DNA from: Pseudomonas sp. PB101
Lineage (GTDB): Bacteria > Pseudomonadota > Gammaproteobacteria > Pseudomonadales > Pseudomonadaceae
NCBI RefSeq assembly: GCF_009764265.1
Contig: NZ_RWIR01000008.1
Location: 1-40,428, forward strand
DNA length: 40,428 nucleotides
Reading direction: 5' to 3'
Shown here: positions 25,235-36,300 of the stretch, piece by piece
Layout of the letters: each line of letters opens with the position of its first letter
Position numbering within the stretch: the first letter of the stretch is position 1
The notes under the pieces: model-generated
The model's input: the letters and a program-made list of their open reading frames with translations, nothing else
The model's database searches: none
What the model was told of the DNA's origin: nothing
Program-made: the position numbers and the translations under genes

Positions 25235-26563
25235 CTAGTTGGTGACCAGCAGTTCCGGGCCGAGGTATTCGTTGATCTGCTCGATATCGTCGTCGCCCAG
25301 GCTGCCCACCGAAGAGGCCAGGCGCAGGCGCGACATCAGATAGCGCAACTTGGCGTCGAACAGGTCGTGACGCGCAACGAAGAGCAGCTCTTCGGCATTG
25401 AGGACATCCGAGTTGGTGCTGGTGCCACCTTCCTTGAAGCCCTTGCGTGACGATGCCAGAGAGCGTTCGTTGGACGCTACCGCCTTCTCCAGTGCGCGAA
25501 TGCGTTTGGCGCCGCTCAGGATGCCTTGATACTCACGGGTGGTTCCGGTGATGACTTCCTGGCGCGCGGCGTCAAGTTCATCCAGGGCTTTATCACTATT
25601 GGCGGCGGCCTGGCGCGTCAGTGCGCTGACGCCGCCACCGCTGTACAACGGAATATTGACTTCCAGCCCGACCGAGCCGTAGTGGTTGCGTTGATTCAAC
25701 TCGGAGAGCGACTGGCTTTCGCCCGCCGTGTAACCAGCGATGAAATCCAGGGTTGGCCAGTGGCCGGCCCTGTTGCGCTTGACCTCTTCTTCGGCGAGGT
25801 CGCGGCTGTAACGGCGTGCATGGATCAGCGGGCTATCGGCCTGGGCCTTGACCAGCCAGTCCTGCAGGTTGCTCGGCAGCAGCGGTGGTGTATCGAAGCT
25901 CGGGCGCAAGGTGGTCAGTGATTCCGGGGTTTCGCCGATGTATTCCTCAAGCTTGCGGCGCGCGTTGACCAGGTTGTCCTGGGCTTCGATCAGTTCGGCT
26001 TCGGCGAGGTCGCGGCGAGCGAGCGACTCGTCGATGTCGGTAATGGTGCCTGCCCCCAACTCCATGCGCCGTTTCGCCGAGGCGAGTTGTTCATCGAAGG
26101 CGCTCAGCTTGGATTTGGCCAGGGAAATGGTTTCGCTGGCCAGCAGCACATCGAAATAGCTTTCGGCCAGGCGCACCGCAGCATCCTGGCTCTTGGCATC
26201 GAATACGGCGTTGCTGTAGTCGGCACGCTGATGACCCTGGCGGTACTCGGCCATTTTCTGTTTGTTGAACAAAGGCTGGCGCAGGCGCACGTTGGCGCCC
26301 TTGGAGTCGTAGTGCAGATCGTTGTCGATGTTGTTTTGGCTTTGCGAGCCATTGACCTTGTTGTTGTAGCCCGAGGCATTGATCTGTGGCAGCAGGCCGG
26401 CCTTGCCGATGGCGCGGTTTTCGCCGCCGGCTTGTTTTTCATGCACGGCGGCCTGGTAGATAGGGCCCTGGTATTGCAACAGATCCCAGGCTTGCTTGAG
26501 ATCCATGGCATCGGCAGGCAGGGCCAGCCCGAGCAGGCAGTAGAGCAGGCAATGACGGTCCAT
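25235..26563 (-). CDS. TolC-family outer-membrane efflux protein (type I secretion)
   Basis: A 442-residue outer-membrane channel protein, third gene of the type I secretion operon. The signal peptide is short (DRHCLLYCLLGLALPADA), with cleavage likely after ADA near residue 20. Typical TolC/OEP duplicated helical repeats with long coiled coils follow (about 25-230 and 240-430), for example LAESYFDVLLASETISLAKS and YGSVGLEVNIPLYSGGG, the latter a conserved OEP strand. The ATG at 26563 is 1 nt after the stop of the hlyD-type gene and has AAGGAA upstream, so it is preferred over an upstream start at 26593. It should form the exit duct for the divergent RTX peroxidase. Confidence 0.92.
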   Translation of the reverse strand: MDRHCLLYCLLGLALPADAMDLKQAWDLLQYQGPIYQAAVHEKQAGGENRAIGKAGLLPQINASGYNNKVNGSQSQNNIDNDLHYDSKGANVRLRQPLFNKQKMAEYRQGHQRADYSNAVFDAKSQDAAVRLAESYFDVLLASETISLAKSKLSAFDEQLASAKRRMELGAGTITDIDESLARRDLAEAELIEAQDNLVNARRKLEEYIGETPESLTTLRPSFDTPPLLPSNLQDWLVKAQADSPLIHARRYSRDLAEEEVKRNRAGHWPTLDFIAGYTAGESQSLSELNQRNHYGSVGLEVNIPLYSGGGVSALTRQAAANSDKALDELDAARQEVITGTTREYQGILSGAKRIRALEKAVASNERSLASSRKGFKEGGTSTNSDVLNAEELLFVARHDLFDAKLRYLMSRLRLASSVGSLGDDDIEQINEYLGPELLVTN

Positions 26564-26564
26564 T

Positions 26565-27905
26565 TCATTGTTCCTTGAATGAGCTGTCCACACGTTCGAG
26601 CATTGGTTTAAGAAGATAGCTCATCATGTTGCGTTCGCCGGTTTTGATGGTGACGCTGGCAGGCATGCCAGGGCGAATGTGATTGGTACCCAGCAGGCTC
26701 ATGCCGTCGGGCGTGACTTCTACCTGGGCCAGATAGAACGGTTGCTTGCTTTCCTCGTCCATCAGGCGGTCGGCGGAGATGGTCTTCACGCGGCCGGGGA
26801 TGTTGGGTGTCTTGGCATGGTTGAAGGCCGGGAACGAAATGTCCACGGGCAACCCGGGCACCATCTTGTCGATGGCCTGCACGGGAATCATCGCGTCGAC
26901 CTGCAGCGGCTGGTCGAGCGGAACGATTTCCATGATCTTGAAGCCGGGTTGAATGACCCCGCCGACCGTGGCGATGCTCAGGCCCTGGACCACGCCGTCG
27001 ATCGGCGAGCGAATCACCGTGTGGGTCACTTCATAGTCGAGTGCGCGCAAGCGGTCGGCCAATGTGGTGTTTTCCTTGGCGGTTTCCGTCAGCTGCGATT
27101 CGACTTCCTTCAGGTAATCGTGCTGACGCTGCAGGATGCGCAGCTTGATCTCGGTGGTCTGGCTGCGTATGCGCGCGATGTTGTTGAGGTTCTCGGCCTG
27201 ACCGGCGGAGAGGTCGGCGTTGCTGCGTTCCAGCTCGAGCAGGCGGTTGCGTGGCACATAGCCTTCGGCCGACAGCACGCGGGTGCCTTGCAGTTCCTGA
27301 TTGAGGAAGTTGATCTGCGAGGCGCGGGCGGCATAGACCTGCTGCAGGCCCTTTTGCTGCACTGCCGATGCCGCGAGGTTCTCCTGCAGGATGCTGATTT
27401 CGCCAGCGAGTCCGGCACGACGGGTGTCGAGCAGGCGCTGCTGCAGATCCATGGCGGCCTCCAGTCGGTAATCGCCCTTGAAGCGCTTGAGCAGCTCGGG
27501 GTCGAAGGCCACCACATCGCGACCGTCACGCTCCGCTTCCAGGCGGTTTTCCACGGTCTTGCTGACGATGTACTGGGCGCTGATCGCACCCTCTTCGGCA
27601 GCGGCACGCAACGAGTCGAGGCGAACCACCTCCTGTCCTTTTGTCACCAGGTCGCCTTCGCGAACCAGGATGGCCTCCACGGTGCCGCCGCTCAGGTGCT
27701 GTACGGCTTTGCGATTGCTGGTGACTTTGACTGTGCCGGTCGCGACCACGCCGGCATCCAGCGGTGCCAGCCAGGACCACAGGAGGAAGCCGCCGAAGCC
27801 GGCGAGCACCAGCCACACGCCCCAACGCGCGGGCCTGGCGACGTCCAGATCGACGACGCTGCGCGGATCGGCAGGAATCATTTCGGTATGTTGGCTCAAT
27901 TGCAT
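26565..27905 (-). CDS. HlyD-family periplasmic adaptor (type I secretion membrane fusion protein)
   Basis: A 446-residue adaptor that bridges the ABC exporter and the TolC-type channel. One N-terminal transmembrane helix lies at about 29-49 (GVWLVLAGFGGFLLWSWLAP). A lipoyl/barrel-sandwich half-motif follows (VQHLSGGTVEAILVREGDLV), then a long coiled coil (about 110-285) and the second half and beta barrel (VIRSPIDGVVQGLSIATVGG). It closely fits the PrtE/AprE/HlyD adaptor length. ATG 27905 is 6 nt after the ABC gene stop; GGGAG serves as ribosome binding site. The gene order ABC-MFP-OMP is intact. Confidence 0.93.
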   Translation of the reverse strand: MQLSQHTEMIPADPRSVVDLDVARPARWGVWLVLAGFGGFLLWSWLAPLDAGVVATGTVKVTSNRKAVQHLSGGTVEAILVREGDLVTKGQEVVRLDSLRAAAEEGAISAQYIVSKTVENRLEAERDGRDVVAFDPELLKRFKGDYRLEAAMDLQQRLLDTRRAGLAGEISILQENLAASAVQQKGLQQVYAARASQINFLNQELQGTRVLSAEGYVPRNRLLELERSNADLSAGQAENLNNIARIRSQTTEIKLRILQRQHDYLKEVESQLTETAKENTTLADRLRALDYEVTHTVIRSPIDGVVQGLSIATVGGVIQPGFKIMEIVPLDQPLQVDAMIPVQAIDKMVPGLPVDISFPAFNHAKTPNIPGRVKTISADRLMDEESKQPFYLAQVEVTPDGMSLLGTNHIRPGMPASVTIKTGERNMMSYLLKPMLERVDSSFKEQ

Positions 27906-27911
27906 GATCGG

Positions 27912-29648
27912 TCACTCCCGTGCTTTGACGGAGGCCAGCGGAGTCGACGCGCCTGCAGGCATCACACTGGCCTTGCGCAGCGCTGCGAATACTTCATCGC
28001 GGGTGCCAAGCATCTGCACGCCGCCGTCACGCAGCATCAGCACCTTGTCGACGGCGCAGAGTACGTTGGGACGATGGGAAATCAGGATGACGGTGGCGCC
28101 ACGGCTCTTGAGTTCGGCCAGCGCATCGACCAGGGCCTTTTCGCCGACGTCATCGAGGTTGGCGTTGGGTTCGTCCAGCACGATCAGATTAGGCTCGCCA
28201 TACAGTGCGCGGGCCAAGGCGATGCGTTGCTTCTGGCCACCGGAAAGCGGGCTGCCATCGGTGCCCAGGCGGGTGTCATAACCCTGCGGGAATCGCAGGA
28301 TCATCTCGTGCACGCCAGTGATCTTGGCGGCGCGGATGACCGCTTCGCTGTCCACGTCGCCAAAGCGCGCAATGTTGTCGGCGATGTTGCCTTCGAACAG
28401 CTCCACGTCCTGTGGCAGATAACCCAGCCAGGGGCCGAGTTCGCCCTTGTTCCAGGTGAAAATGTCCGCGCCGTCCAGGCGCACCTTGCCGGCCTGCGTC
28501 GGCCAGACGCCAACCAGCAGGCGGGCGAGGGTGGATTTGCCCGAGGCGGACGGGCCGATGATGCCAAGGCTTTCGCCGGGCACAAGGCTGAAACTCACGC
28601 CGCGCAGAATCGTGTTGGTAGTGCCGGGGGCGCCTGCATACACATTCTCTACCGCCAGCATGCCCATTGGCCGCTGCAGCGACATGCTCGGTGGCCGGCG
28701 CGGGTAATCGGTCAACATTTCATTGAGCCGGCCCCAGGCGGAACGGCAGCCCAGCAGTTGCTTCCACGATGCGATGACCTGTTCCACCGGACCCAGTGCG
28801 CGGCCGGTGAGGATCGAGCAGGCAATCATCATTCCCGGGGTGATCTTGCCTTCGATCGCCAGCAGTGCGCCGGCACCAAGGATCAGCGATTGCAGGGTGA
28901 TCCGCACGAAGCGCCCGGTGCTGCTGATCAAGGCTGCGCGGTCGGAGGCCAGGGTCTGCATTTCCAGAATGCGCAAATGGCTCATGTACCAGCGCTTGCT
29001 GATCGACGGCAGCATGCCCATGGCCTCGATGACCTCGGCATTGCGCAGGTTGTTGTTGGCGTATTGGGCGGAGGACATGGCGGCCTGGTTGGCTTCGGCG
29101 AGCGGCTTCTGCGTCGCCTTTTCCGTGAGATAGGCCAGGCCCATCAGAATCAGCGAGCCGACCAGCGTGAGCAGCCCGAGCAACGGGTGGATCAGGTAGG
29201 CGACCAGCAGGTAGATCGGCGTCCAGGGTGCATCGAAGAACGCGAACAGGGAGTTGCCGGTGACGAACTGGCGAACCTGTGAGAGATCCTGCAGGGCCTG
29301 GGCCGGATTGCCGCCGGCGCGACTCAGGTTGCGCTCGAATGCGGCGTTGAAGATGCGCCGGTTGAGGTCCATGTCGAGGCAGTTGCCAACGCGGATCAGG
29401 ACCTTGGTGCGGACCATCTCCAGCGTGGACATCAGCAGGAACAGACCGACCACCAACACAGTCAGCATCGTCAGCGTCGTGACGTTGCGACTGACCAGGG
29501 CTCGATCGTAGACCTGCAGCATATAAATAGCTGGCGTCAACATCATGACGTTTATCACGCCACTGAACGCGCCCAGTGTGTAAAAGCTGCGGCGCATGCG
29601 AAAGAGCGCGTCGGCCAGTTCGGAACGGATGCTCGACTGCTGGGGCAT
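27912..29648 (-). CDS. Type I secretion system ABC transporter (permease/ATPase)
   Basis: A 578-residue fused half-transporter of the PrtD/AprD/HlyB class without an N-terminal C39 peptidase domain, so the cargo needs a C-terminal, uncleaved secretion signal. About six transmembrane helices (20-310) precede the nucleotide-binding domain: Walker A GPSASGKST at 365-373, signature LSGGQKQRIALARAL, Walker B LIVLDEPNANLD, and switch His in ILISHRPN. The start at 29648 is chosen for GGGAGGAT immediately upstream; the frame is open to 29819 but that extension lacks similarity. First gene of the operon, divergent from the giant RTX peroxidase. Confidence 0.94.
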   Translation of the reverse strand: MPQQSSIRSELADALFRMRRSFYTLGAFSGVINVMMLTPAIYMLQVYDRALVSRNVTTLTMLTVLVVGLFLLMSTLEMVRTKVLIRVGNCLDMDLNRRIFNAAFERNLSRAGGNPAQALQDLSQVRQFVTGNSLFAFFDAPWTPIYLLVAYLIHPLLGLLTLVGSLILMGLAYLTEKATQKPLAEANQAAMSSAQYANNNLRNAEVIEAMGMLPSISKRWYMSHLRILEMQTLASDRAALISSTGRFVRITLQSLILGAGALLAIEGKITPGMMIACSILTGRALGPVEQVIASWKQLLGCRSAWGRLNEMLTDYPRRPPSMSLQRPMGMLAVENVYAGAPGTTNTILRGVSFSLVPGESLGIIGPSASGKSTLARLLVGVWPTQAGKVRLDGADIFTWNKGELGPWLGYLPQDVELFEGNIADNIARFGDVDSEAVIRAAKITGVHEMILRFPQGYDTRLGTDGSPLSGGQKQRIALARALYGEPNLIVLDEPNANLDDVGEKALVDALAELKSRGATVILISHRPNVLCAVDKVLMLRDGGVQMLGTRDEVFAALRKASVMPAGASTPLASVKARE

Positions 29649-29925
29649 GGTGATCCTCCCACTTCGAAAAGCCGGTTGCCCATATGGCGCAACAGCTAAC
29701 AGTAAATGTAGTTCCTTTAAGCGCTTATGCACACGCAGGCTGGTCGCTCTGTGGATGGCGAGTCTTCCGAAATCTCTGCGTTGCTCCCTTATGCAGGAGC
29801 GTAGGTGGCGGCGAAACACTCCGAAATAACATTTCGCTCTATACCTGCACTCGGATTCCTATATGTCTTTTAAAAACAGCTAGTTGAGAGGCTTGTCACC
29901 AGTCGTCTGTTTTAACGACGTAATA

Positions 29926-29954
29926 TTGACAAAGGTTTGCTATGGAACTTTAGT
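29926..29954 (+). promoter_or_regulatory. Candidate promoter of the RTX peroxidase gene
   Basis: A perfect -35 TTGACA (29926-29931) and TTTAGT (29949-29954, 4 of 6) are spaced 17 nt apart. It would give a 5' leader of roughly 355 nt. This is the only strong -35 I find on this strand in the gap. Confidence 0.45.
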
Positions 29955-30039
29955 CTTAGTTATCGGGGGCCCCGCCCGCCTGAAGCTTGCCAGCGGTTTG
30001 GCGACGCAAGGCGCGGTGATTTCCCGGAAGGAGCAGAGC

Positions 30040-30144
30040 ATGTTGATCATTGCGTTCTTTCGCAGAGTGAAGGGGCTTCCCAGCAAGTTCGCCTTTACCT
30101 CCTGTTTCCATGGCCCGCCCAGGGCTCGTATCCGCTTTGCCTGA
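30040..30144 (+). CDS. Possible 34-codon leader ORF upstream of the RTX peroxidase
   Basis: ATG 30040 is preceded by AAGGAG (30028-30033) at 6 nt, an excellent ribosome binding site. It encodes a short basic peptide beginning MLIIAFFRRVKGLPSKFAF and ending in TGA at 30142-30144. It has no recognisable domain. It could be a translated leader, or chance in a GC-rich region. The frame continues open upstream, so the start is set by the ribosome binding site alone. Confidence 0.3.
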   Translation: MLIIAFFRRVKGLPSKFAFTSCFHGPPRARIRFA

Positions 30145-30318
30145 CCGTTCGGCGGGCAATTCACTACGCGAATTCCAGGCGCGTATCCCGGGTCCCGGGT
30201 AACGCCAGCTCTCTCGCTAAAAACAAGACCAAAAAACTGCACAAGCCAGCATTTGACTTGGCGCGGGTGGACCTTCTCGTCCCGTGCCTTTACCCAAATA
30301 GATCGAGGGCAATCCAAA

Positions 30319-33300
30319 ATGGCCAATTTCAACAAGTCGGACCTGGAGTTCATCCTCAAGCAAATCTTCATCGCGGAGGCGAATGCCGACGGCACCAGCC
30401 TCAGTGATTTGCTACCCAACAGTCAGGTGCCATTCGGCCTGCGTACCGTCGATGGCAGCCTGAACAACCTGGTCACCGGCCAGAGTGAGTTCGGCGCCGC
30501 GGACAACGCCTTCCCGCGCCTGCTTGAACCCTCGTTCCTGCCGGACTATGTCGGGACAGGGACGGTGTTCGACCCGCAACCACGGATCATCAGTAATCTG
30601 ATAGTCGATCAGACCGCCAACAACCCGGCGGCCTATGCCTCAGCTTTCGACCCCGGCCTGGACGGAGTGCTCAACTTCGGTGTGGTGGGCGCGGGTAATG
30701 ACGACGTCCTCAAGGATGGCGTGGAGATCGTCTCCAGCCCCGGTCTGGACGGGGTGTTCGGCACGGCCGATGACAAGGATGTGTTCTTCTTTCCCAACCA
30801 GTCGGCAGACGCCGGCCTGACCGCCGGCTTCAACTCGTGGATGACGTTCTTCGGTCAGTTCTTCGACCACGGCCTCGACCTGGTCACCAAGAGCGCTACC
30901 GACCTCGTATTCATTCCGCTGCAACCGGACGATCCGTTGTTCGTACCGGGCAGCCCGACCAACTTCATGGTGCTCTCACGTGCGGTGCGTACCGCCGGCG
31001 CGGACGGCGTAGTCGGCACTGCCGATGATGGCCAGAGCAATACCACCTCGCCGTTCGTCGACCAAAGCCAGACCTACAGTTCGCACCCCTCGCATCAGGT
31101 GTTCCTGCGCGAGTACGTCCTCAACGCGGCAGGTGACCCTGTGGCAACGGGGAACCTGATTTCCAACCGCGACCTCGGTGCCGATGGCATCTTCGGCACT
31201 GCGGACGATGGCGCCGGTGATGGCATGGCCACCTGGGCAGTGGTCAAGGCCCAGGCCCGTGACATGCTCGGTATCAACCTGACCGACGCCGATGTGCACA
31301 ACGTGCCGTTACTGGCAACCGATGCCTACGGCAACTTCATCCGCGGGCCTAACGGCATGCCGCAGGTGGTGATTCGCGTCAGCAACGGTGCCGACGGCAT
31401 CGCCGGCACGGCGGATGACGTCACTCAACTGGTCGAAGGCAACCGCGCAGCGCCCATCAGTCTGACCAATGCCGTGAGCACCGGCCACGCCTTCCTCGAC
31501 GACATCGCGCACAATGCCGCGCCGGTCGTCGTTGGCGGGGTTCTGCAGGCGGATGGCGACGCCCTGGTCGGTAACGCGCAGCCCACTGGCCCGACCGGCA
31601 ACAACCTGACCTATGACAACGAACTGCTCGACGCCCACTACATTGCCGGCGACGGCCGGGCCAACGAGAACATCGGCCTGACCACCGTGCACCATGTGTT
31701 CCACTCCGAACACAACCGTCTGGTCCAGCAGTCCAAGGACACCATCCTGGCCTCCGGCGACCTGGCCTTCCTCAATCAGTGGCTGGCTGACGACGTGACC
31801 GCAATACCGACTACACCTGCCGGGATCGCGGCGTTGGTGTGGGACGGCGAACGCCTGTTCCAGGCCGCCAAGTTCGGTACCGAGATGCAGTACCAGCACC
31901 TGGTGTTCGAAGAGTTCGCGCGGACCGTGCAGCCGCAGGTCGACGAGTTCCTCGCGCCCAACGGCTACGACACCTCGATCAACCCGGCGATCCTCGCCGA
32001 GTTCGCCCACGTGGTGTACCGCTTCGGTCACTCGATGTTGACCGAGACCGTCGATCGCTTCGACCCTGCGTTCAATCCGCTGCTCACTGATCCGAACAAT
32101 CCGGACTCGCAACTGGGCCTGATCGCGGCCTTCCTCAACCCGCTGGCGTTCGCCGGCAGCGGTGCGACCGCAGACGAGGCGGCAGGTGCGATCATTCGTG
32201 GCGTGACCCGCCAGCTCGGCAACGAGATCGACGAGTTCGTCACTGAAGCCTTGCGCAACAACCTGCTCGGTCTGCCGCTCGATTTGCCGGCCCTGAACCT
32301 GGCGCGTGGTCGCGACACTGGCATCCCCACGTTGAATGAAGCGCGTCGTGACATGTACGGAGCGACCGGCGACAGCCAGCTGAAGCCGTACATCAGTTGG
32401 GCTGACCTGGTGGACCACCTCAAGCACCCCGAGTCGCTGGTCAACTTCATCGCGGCCTATGGCACACATAGCTCGATTACGTCGGCGACCACGCTGGCAG
32501 ACAAACGCGCTGCTGCCCTGGCGCTGGTCTTCGGTGGCGCGGGTTCGCCTGCCGACCGCCTGGACTTCCTCAATAGCACCGGTGCCTGGGCCAACGTAAC
32601 GCAGGCCGGCGCGGATGGGGTAGTGGGTACCGCAGACGACGTGACGGGCGTGACGATCACCGGGCTCGACGACGTCGATTTCTGGGTCGGTGGCCTCGCC
32701 GAACAGAAAATGCCGTTCGGCGGCATGCTCGGCTCGACGTTCAACTTCGTGTTTGAAACCCAGCTGGAAGCGTTGCAGAACGGCGACCGCTTCTACTACC
32801 TGTCACGTACCGCGGGCCTGAACTTCGGCACTGAGCTTGAGAACAACTCGTTTGCCAAGTTGATCATGCTCAACAGCGATGTCACCCACCTGTCGAACAC
32901 CGTGTTCCTGACACCGACCTTCACTCTCGAAGTGAATCAGGCCAACCAGTTCACCGGCCTTGGCGTGGGTGGCCACGACGATCCGACCGGCGGCATCATG
33001 ATCAACGGCGTGGAAGTCGTGCCGCTGGTGATTCGCGACAACCCCGACACCCCCGGTGCGGACACCAATTACCTGCAGTACACCGGTGAAGATCATGTGG
33101 TCATGGGCGGCACCGCCGGCAATGACATCATCATTTCCGGTGATGGCGATGACACCGTTTACGGCGACGCCGGCAACGACCGCCTCGAAGGCGGTGCGGG
33201 GAACGATGCGGTGCTGGGCGGCGATGGCGATGACATCATCAGCGACTCGTTCGGCGACAACCGTCTGGAAGGTAATGCCGGTAACGATGTGATCGTGGCG

Positions 33301-36300
33301 GGCAGCATGTTTGCTTTAGGCAACCTGATCCTGGGTGGCGATGGCCAGGACTTCATCATCACCACTGAAGACATCACCACCACTTTCGGTGGCCAGGGTG
33401 ACGACTTCATCCTCGGTGCCAAGACCAACCTGCCACCGACCGGTAACGAAGGTGATGACTGGATCGAGAAAGGCACCCAGGACGGTGCGCCAGGCGATAA
33501 CTTCTCGCCGCTGCTCAATGACGACATCATCGGCAACGATATCTTTGTCGGTGGCGGTGGCTTCGACGAAATGATCGGCGAGGGTGGCGATGACATCTTT
33601 GTCGGCAGCGATGCCCAGGACAAGATGGACGGCATGTCCGGCTTCGACTGGATCACCTACAAGAATGACAAGGTTGGCGTGACCGCTGACCTGAGCCTGG
33701 CCGCGCTGGCGCAGCCACACGGCAACGCGCCAAACCAGAACGCCGGGGTATTCAATCCGGTCGGCGCCTCGCCGGCCTCGATTCTCGACCGTTTTGCCGA
33801 GGTCGAGGGTTTGTCCGGTTCGAGCTTCGGCGACGTGCTCAAAGGCGATGATGTCGATGCCGACACCATCATCAACCACGGTGGTGCCACGGGCAGTGCA
33901 CTGACCAATGTCGCGCTGATCCGCGGACTGGATCAGTTCCTGGCCGATGCCGGCTTGCCGGTTACCGGCTTTGCCACTGGCAACATCATCCTTGGCGGCG
34001 ATGGCAGTGACCTGATCGAAGGTCGCGGTGGTGACGACCTGATCGACGGTGACAAATGGATCAACGTCAGGATTGCCGTTTATGCCCCTGGCGACGTCAA
34101 CCATACGGGCCCTGAGGTCGCCTCCTTCGACAGCATGGTCGATATGATCCCGTTCATGATCGACGGTACCATTAACCCCGGTCAGCTCAAGGCCGTGCGG
34201 GAAATCATGCCGGGTACCTCGACGGGCGGGGCGGCCTTCGACACCGCCATTTACTCCGGGGTTGCCTCCGAGTACACGGTTACCGTTGATGACCGCGGCA
34301 CGGTCGATCTGGCGGACGATGTCTATACGGTGACAGATAGCGTAGCGGGCCGCGACGGCACCGATACCCTGCTGCATATCGAACGCCTGCAGTTCTCCGA
34401 TGAGCAGCAAGTGCTGGTACCGGGGCTCAATGCCCAGCCGACTGGCAGTCCGGCTGTCATCGACGGCAACGGCGGTGCGATAGTCGTGGGCGACACGCTG
34501 ACGGTCAACGTGAACGCGTTGCGCGATGCCGACAACATCACGGCGGGTAATCCGCTGGGCTTGATCAATAGCTCGGTGTCCTACTACTGGCAGTTCGAGT
34601 CAACGCCAGGCAGCGGCGTTTTCGAGGACATCATCCTCTTGCCGGCCGGCGACCTGGCATTCCAGAGTGCCGACGGCACCACGTTCAAGGTCTCTCCCGA
34701 CCTTGCCGGGTTGTCGTTGCGGGTCAAGGCGATCTACCAGGATGCTCATGGCACCACTGAAGTGTTGTTCTCTGAGCCGACTGGTGTAGTAGCTCCCGGC
34801 ACGCCGGTGGTACCGACGGCGCCAGTACCTGTGGTGGATGCCAGCGCGGGTGGCGCGGGCCTGCACATGGTCCGCTCCGACCTCAACTTCATTCTTGACC
34901 AGATCAAGATTGCCGAGGCTGAAGCGTCTGGTCAGGACATCCTCTCGCTGATCCCGAACATTCGCGCGCCGTTGGGCCTGCGTGCGGTCGACGGGTCGAA
35001 CAACAACCTGATGAACCTCAATGGCCACAACAACACCGAGTTTGGTGCCGCCGACAACGTCTTTCCGCGCTTGAGCGATCCGGTCTTCAATCCGGCGGAA
35101 GGTGTGCCTGCCGGCTTCTTCGGCCCCGGCTCGCCGGCCGTCCCTGGATCGTCGTATGCGCAGAACGCCGGCAATGTGTTTGACTCGCAGCCGCGCACCA
35201 TCAGTAACCTGATCTCCGACCAGACGTCGAACAACCCGGCGGCCTATGCCGCGGCCCACGACGTGGGCGCGGACGGCGTGCTCAACTTCGGCGCGGTGGG
35301 TAACGACGACGTGCTCAAGGATGGCGTACGGGTAGTCGCCAGCCCTGGCCTGGACGGTCAGTTCGGTACTGCCGACGACCAAGATGTGTACATGTTCGAG
35401 AACACCGCGGCGGACGCAGGCTTGTCCGCGCCGTTCAACTCCTGGATGACGTTCTTCGGGCAGTTCTTCGACCATGGCCTGGACCTGGTGACCAAAGGCG
35501 GTTCGGGCACCATCTTCATCCCGCTGCAACCGGATGATCCACTGTTTGTGCCGGGCGGCAACACCAACTTCATGGTGGTGACCCGCGCGACCAACCTGCC
35601 TGGGGCGGATGGCATTCTCGGCACGGCCGATGACATCCATGAGCAAACCAACACCACGACGCCGTTCGTGGACCAGAACCAGACCTATAGCTCGCACCCG
35701 TCGCACCAGGTGTTCCTGCGCTCCTATGATCTTACCGCTGACGGCCCCGTCGCCAACGGCAGGTTGATCACTAACCGTGACCTGGGCGCGGATGGCACAT
35801 ATGGTACCGCGGACGACGTCGAAATCGGGGGCATGGCGACCTGGAAGGTAGTCAAGGCTCAGGCCCGCGACGTTCTGGGCATCAACCTGACGGATGCCGA
35901 CGTCGGTAACTCCCCACTGTTGGCGACAGACGCCTATGGCAATTTCATCAAGGGGCCGAACGGCTTCCCGATGGTTGTGATGAGGGGGGCTGACGGCATT
36001 GGTGGTACGGCGGATGACGTGCTTGTCGAAGGCGATCCGACTTCCCCCATCAGCCTGACCACTGCTGTGCGTACCGGTCACCAGTTCCTCGTCGACATCA
36101 ACAACAATGCCGCACCAGTAATCGTCGGTGGGGTTCTGCAGGCGGATACCGACGCCCTTGTCGGTAATGCGCAGCCCACTGGCCCGGCCGGCAACAACCT
36201 GACCTATGACAACGAACTGCTCGACGCTCACTACATCGCTGGCGACGGCCGGGTCAACGAGAACATCGGCCTGACCGCGGTGCATGCGATCTTCCACTCC

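Larger units (their letters stand above)
29649..30318. other. 670-nt divergent control region between T1SS operon and RTX peroxidase gene
   Basis: No long gene is supported here. The plus-strand side has a candidate promoter at 29926-29954 and a leader of about 350 nt with a small possible ORF (30040-30144). GAGGG (30304-30308) is the ribosome binding site for the peroxidase start at 30319. CCCGGGTCCCGGG (about 30187-30199) is a short palindrome. For the minus strand (T1SS) I see only GGGAGGAT before the ATG and no clear promoter. The AT content is higher than in the flanking genes, in keeping with regulatory DNA. Confidence 0.6.

Noticed and set aside
26679..29282. An 867-codon open frame on the plus strand.
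   Set aside because: It is antisense to the HlyD and ABC genes, is low in hydrophobic cores, His/Gln/Arg-rich, and lacks any recognisable family.
29940..30419. A 159-codon minus-strand frame in the divergent control region.
   Set aside because: It overlaps the start of the peroxidase gene, has no ribosome binding site found and no recognisable domain.
31600..31740. Apparent loss of the distal catalytic Arg, because the helix reads FHSEHNRLV where myeloperoxidase has LLREHNRLA.
   Set aside because: The catalytic Arg of myeloperoxidase lies earlier, in TRSSEMPEL. The aligned segment here is GDGRANENIGL, with Arg447 and Glu450 present, and likewise Arg1978/Glu1981 in the second copy.
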